Assembly (NCBI RefSeq): GCF_027579695.1
Contig: NC_083577.1
Location: 31,609,198 to 31,673,197, forward strand
DNA length: 64,000 bases
From: Neoarius graeffei
Lineage: Eukaryota > Chordata > Actinopteri > Siluriformes > Ariidae
Direction: 5' to 3'
The position numbers were made by a program, and so were the translations under genes. Position 1 is the stretch's first letter. Every line of letters starts with the position of its first letter. Positions 62,557-64,000 of the stretch are shown here, piece by piece. Under the pieces are notes generated by a model. The model saw only the letters and a list, made by a program, of their open reading frames with translations, did no database searches and was not told the origin of the DNA.

Positions 62557-63890
62557 CACGCCTTTGCATGCTTGAGTCTGGCACAGCTCAAGCGGCCATG
62601 TGCACTCACAGAGTGCGTTGTGCACACACTTGGGGCCCAGTCGTATGGGAAACACTTGACACTGATTTGAGCGCAATCGGCATGTACAGATACGGAAGCT
62701 GTTTGCATAGATGCTTTGCGAAGCATTATCATTATTACTGTCATGTTTGTTTCTAGCCATGTTTATAACACTGTTTAACTCTGTGGGGTCTGAGGGTATT
62801 TTCTGGCACTCTAATGATTTTGGTATGCTCTGATTTTGTTATCAATTTCAACAAATCTAACAGTATTTTCAAAGTCATACAATTACAATAATACACATGT
62901 AGTATGTATGTTATGATTGTACTTTTAAAAATATAACAGATAAATGAAGATGTTGTAAAAAACAGTTTTAGAACTGTGTTGGAATGTGTGAAAAAAAACA
63001 TGACCTTACCCATTCTGTCGAACCGTTTTGGTCACTTAAGGTGATTCTGTTCAGTCTGAGGAATGTATCAAGCACAAAAACTTAAATCTGCTCCATTGAT
63101 TTGGACAATTAACTGGTAAATTGCAACTATAACTTTTAGTAACTTTGCAGAATAACAAATGAAAAATAAATTAAAATTAAAAATGGCCCTTTAAAAATAA
63201 TGAGTTGTTTGTGAGTAGTCAACAGAGTCTGTATATTTGTCCTGTCAATCTACTGCAAGTTTCTTAATGTTTGTAACTGCTCACGTGGCAGTTTCTTGTG
63301 ATGAGTGCACTCTTTAAGGATATGTGTAGCAGTTCTGGTAACTTGCACCACTCAACCACCAGGTAGAGGGTTCGATGAGTATTCGATGAGTCAAGCTGCG
63401 ATTCACGAAAAATCAGCTGGGAGGCTCGCCATCAATTGATCTCCAGAAATGGCACTCACTCCGTCCTTAAAAGACCTGATCTGTTTGATTTTGCAAACAG
63501 GACTTTAAGAATTTGTCAGATCTATTTGTTGTACAACACTCATACTAAAGCATAACAATCATATAACACTAAGTATCACATACAGTATAATACTCCGTGA
63601 TCACATGTTCAGGCCTTTCATTACACTCTAGTTCAATATAATTCTCCATCAGTATCCAAATCATTATGCTATAACACTAGCATACATTTGTATGCTAAAC
63701 ATTTGTATGCTAAATACTGATTAAACAAAACTAATAGCATAGTTATTGTGATAGTAGCATTAAGCTTTACCTCACTCAAATATTACGAAATATTGGCAGT
63801 GTACGTTAGATAACATGTTACATACAGTATGGCTCTGCTGATATTTTCAATGCTCACTGGTAAAAGTACATATAATATTAACATAACAAC
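62557..63890. other. Unassigned AT-rich sequence
   Basis: No gene, RNA or complete transposon is supported. TTAACTCTGTGGGGTCTGAGG near 62775 could be a TTAA-flanked terminus of a piggyBac-type element, but no partner end was found. GGTAGAGGGTTCGATGAG near 63362 has a weak B-box-like word. Small ORFs on both strands have no recognisable domains. Confidence 0.4.
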
Positions 63891-64000
63891 TAGGGATGCA
63901 CACCAGTGTTGGCCGAACATTTATATCGGCCAAATTATTTTAAATACCGGTATTGATCAAGCATTTCACAATCGATGTATCCTTAATAACAACACATATT
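63891..64000 (+). mobile_element. Possible start of a hAT element (runs off the window)
   Basis: CTAGGGATGCACACCAGTGT followed by GGCCGAACATTTATATCGGCC resembles the terminal region of common hAT elements (TAGGGATGCACCGA-type). The element would continue past the window, so neither end nor duplication can be confirmed. Confidence 0.4.

Overview
The window is teleost fish nuclear DNA, almost certainly from a repeat-rich accessory region. The evidence is Rex3 non-LTR retrotransposons, fish Tc1-like transposons, tRNA-derived SINEs of the DANA/HE1 type, Ty3/gypsy elements of the sushi and Gmr1 kinds, hAT, Harbinger and Kolobok elements, vertebrate TRIM (RING, B-box, B30.2) genes with introns, and AT-rich microsatellites. 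Nothing bacterial, viral-genomic, CRISPR-like or operonic is present. The species cannot be named from sequence alone.

Layout. 1-7249: an L2-type LINE (+), split by a Rex3 copy (-) with an intact 1057-codon ORF and a 13-bp target duplication. 7250-12130: a decayed Gmr1-like gypsy element (-) ordered gag, protease, integrase, then RT, interrupted by a 1.46-kb TIR element that itself carries a 342-bp Harbinger-like MITE. 12530-16936: a second Gmr1-like RT fragment (-) split by an RLE-type LINE (R2/NeSL group) that has a 270-bp copy of its own 3' end at its 5' side and 251-bp flanking duplications. 16937-20100: an inverted-repeat pair around a dead Tc1 element, a SINE and TA repeats.

21191-31838: a TRIM pseudogene (-). 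Its B30.2 exon is split by a Tc1 element that contains a complete, apparently intact sushi-type chromodomain gypsy element, and its second coding exon is split by a Kolobok-like TTAA element carrying a THAP-domain ORF. 32331-37368: a hairpin repeat, a SINE, an intact Tc1 transposase and a truncated Rex3. 37369-40838: a LINE split by a hAT element that holds an intact DD37E Tc1 transposon. 41026-46460: a SINE split by a hAT, another hAT remnant split by a Harbinger element, and a second hAT copy sitting in a TA microsatellite.

46966-49399: an intact six-coding-exon TRIM gene (469 codons plus stop) on the + strand, paralogous and head-to-head to the pseudogene about 15 kb away. 49450-56575: a composite insertion in the 3' flank of this gene, with a hAT-like segment, a hairpin, a DUF3504 (Crypton-type) remnant and two adjacent 0.9-1.0-kb perfect-type palindromes. 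56921-60767: a diverged gypsy LTR split by a second RLE LINE with a long open ORF. 60768-64000: a LINE fragment, a dead Tc1 element, unassigned sequence, and what looks like the start of a hAT element.

The only host gene I can support as intact is the TRIM gene at 46966-49399. The rest is layered transposition. Insertion order can be read from nesting, and several empty-site comparisons within the window prove exact insertion boundaries. The most unusual items are the RLE LINE with the duplicated 3' end and very long target duplication, the gypsy element's self-priming signal and tRNA-like segment in its LTR, the same 14-bp palindrome repeated in both LTR subfamilies, and the tandem giant palindromes.
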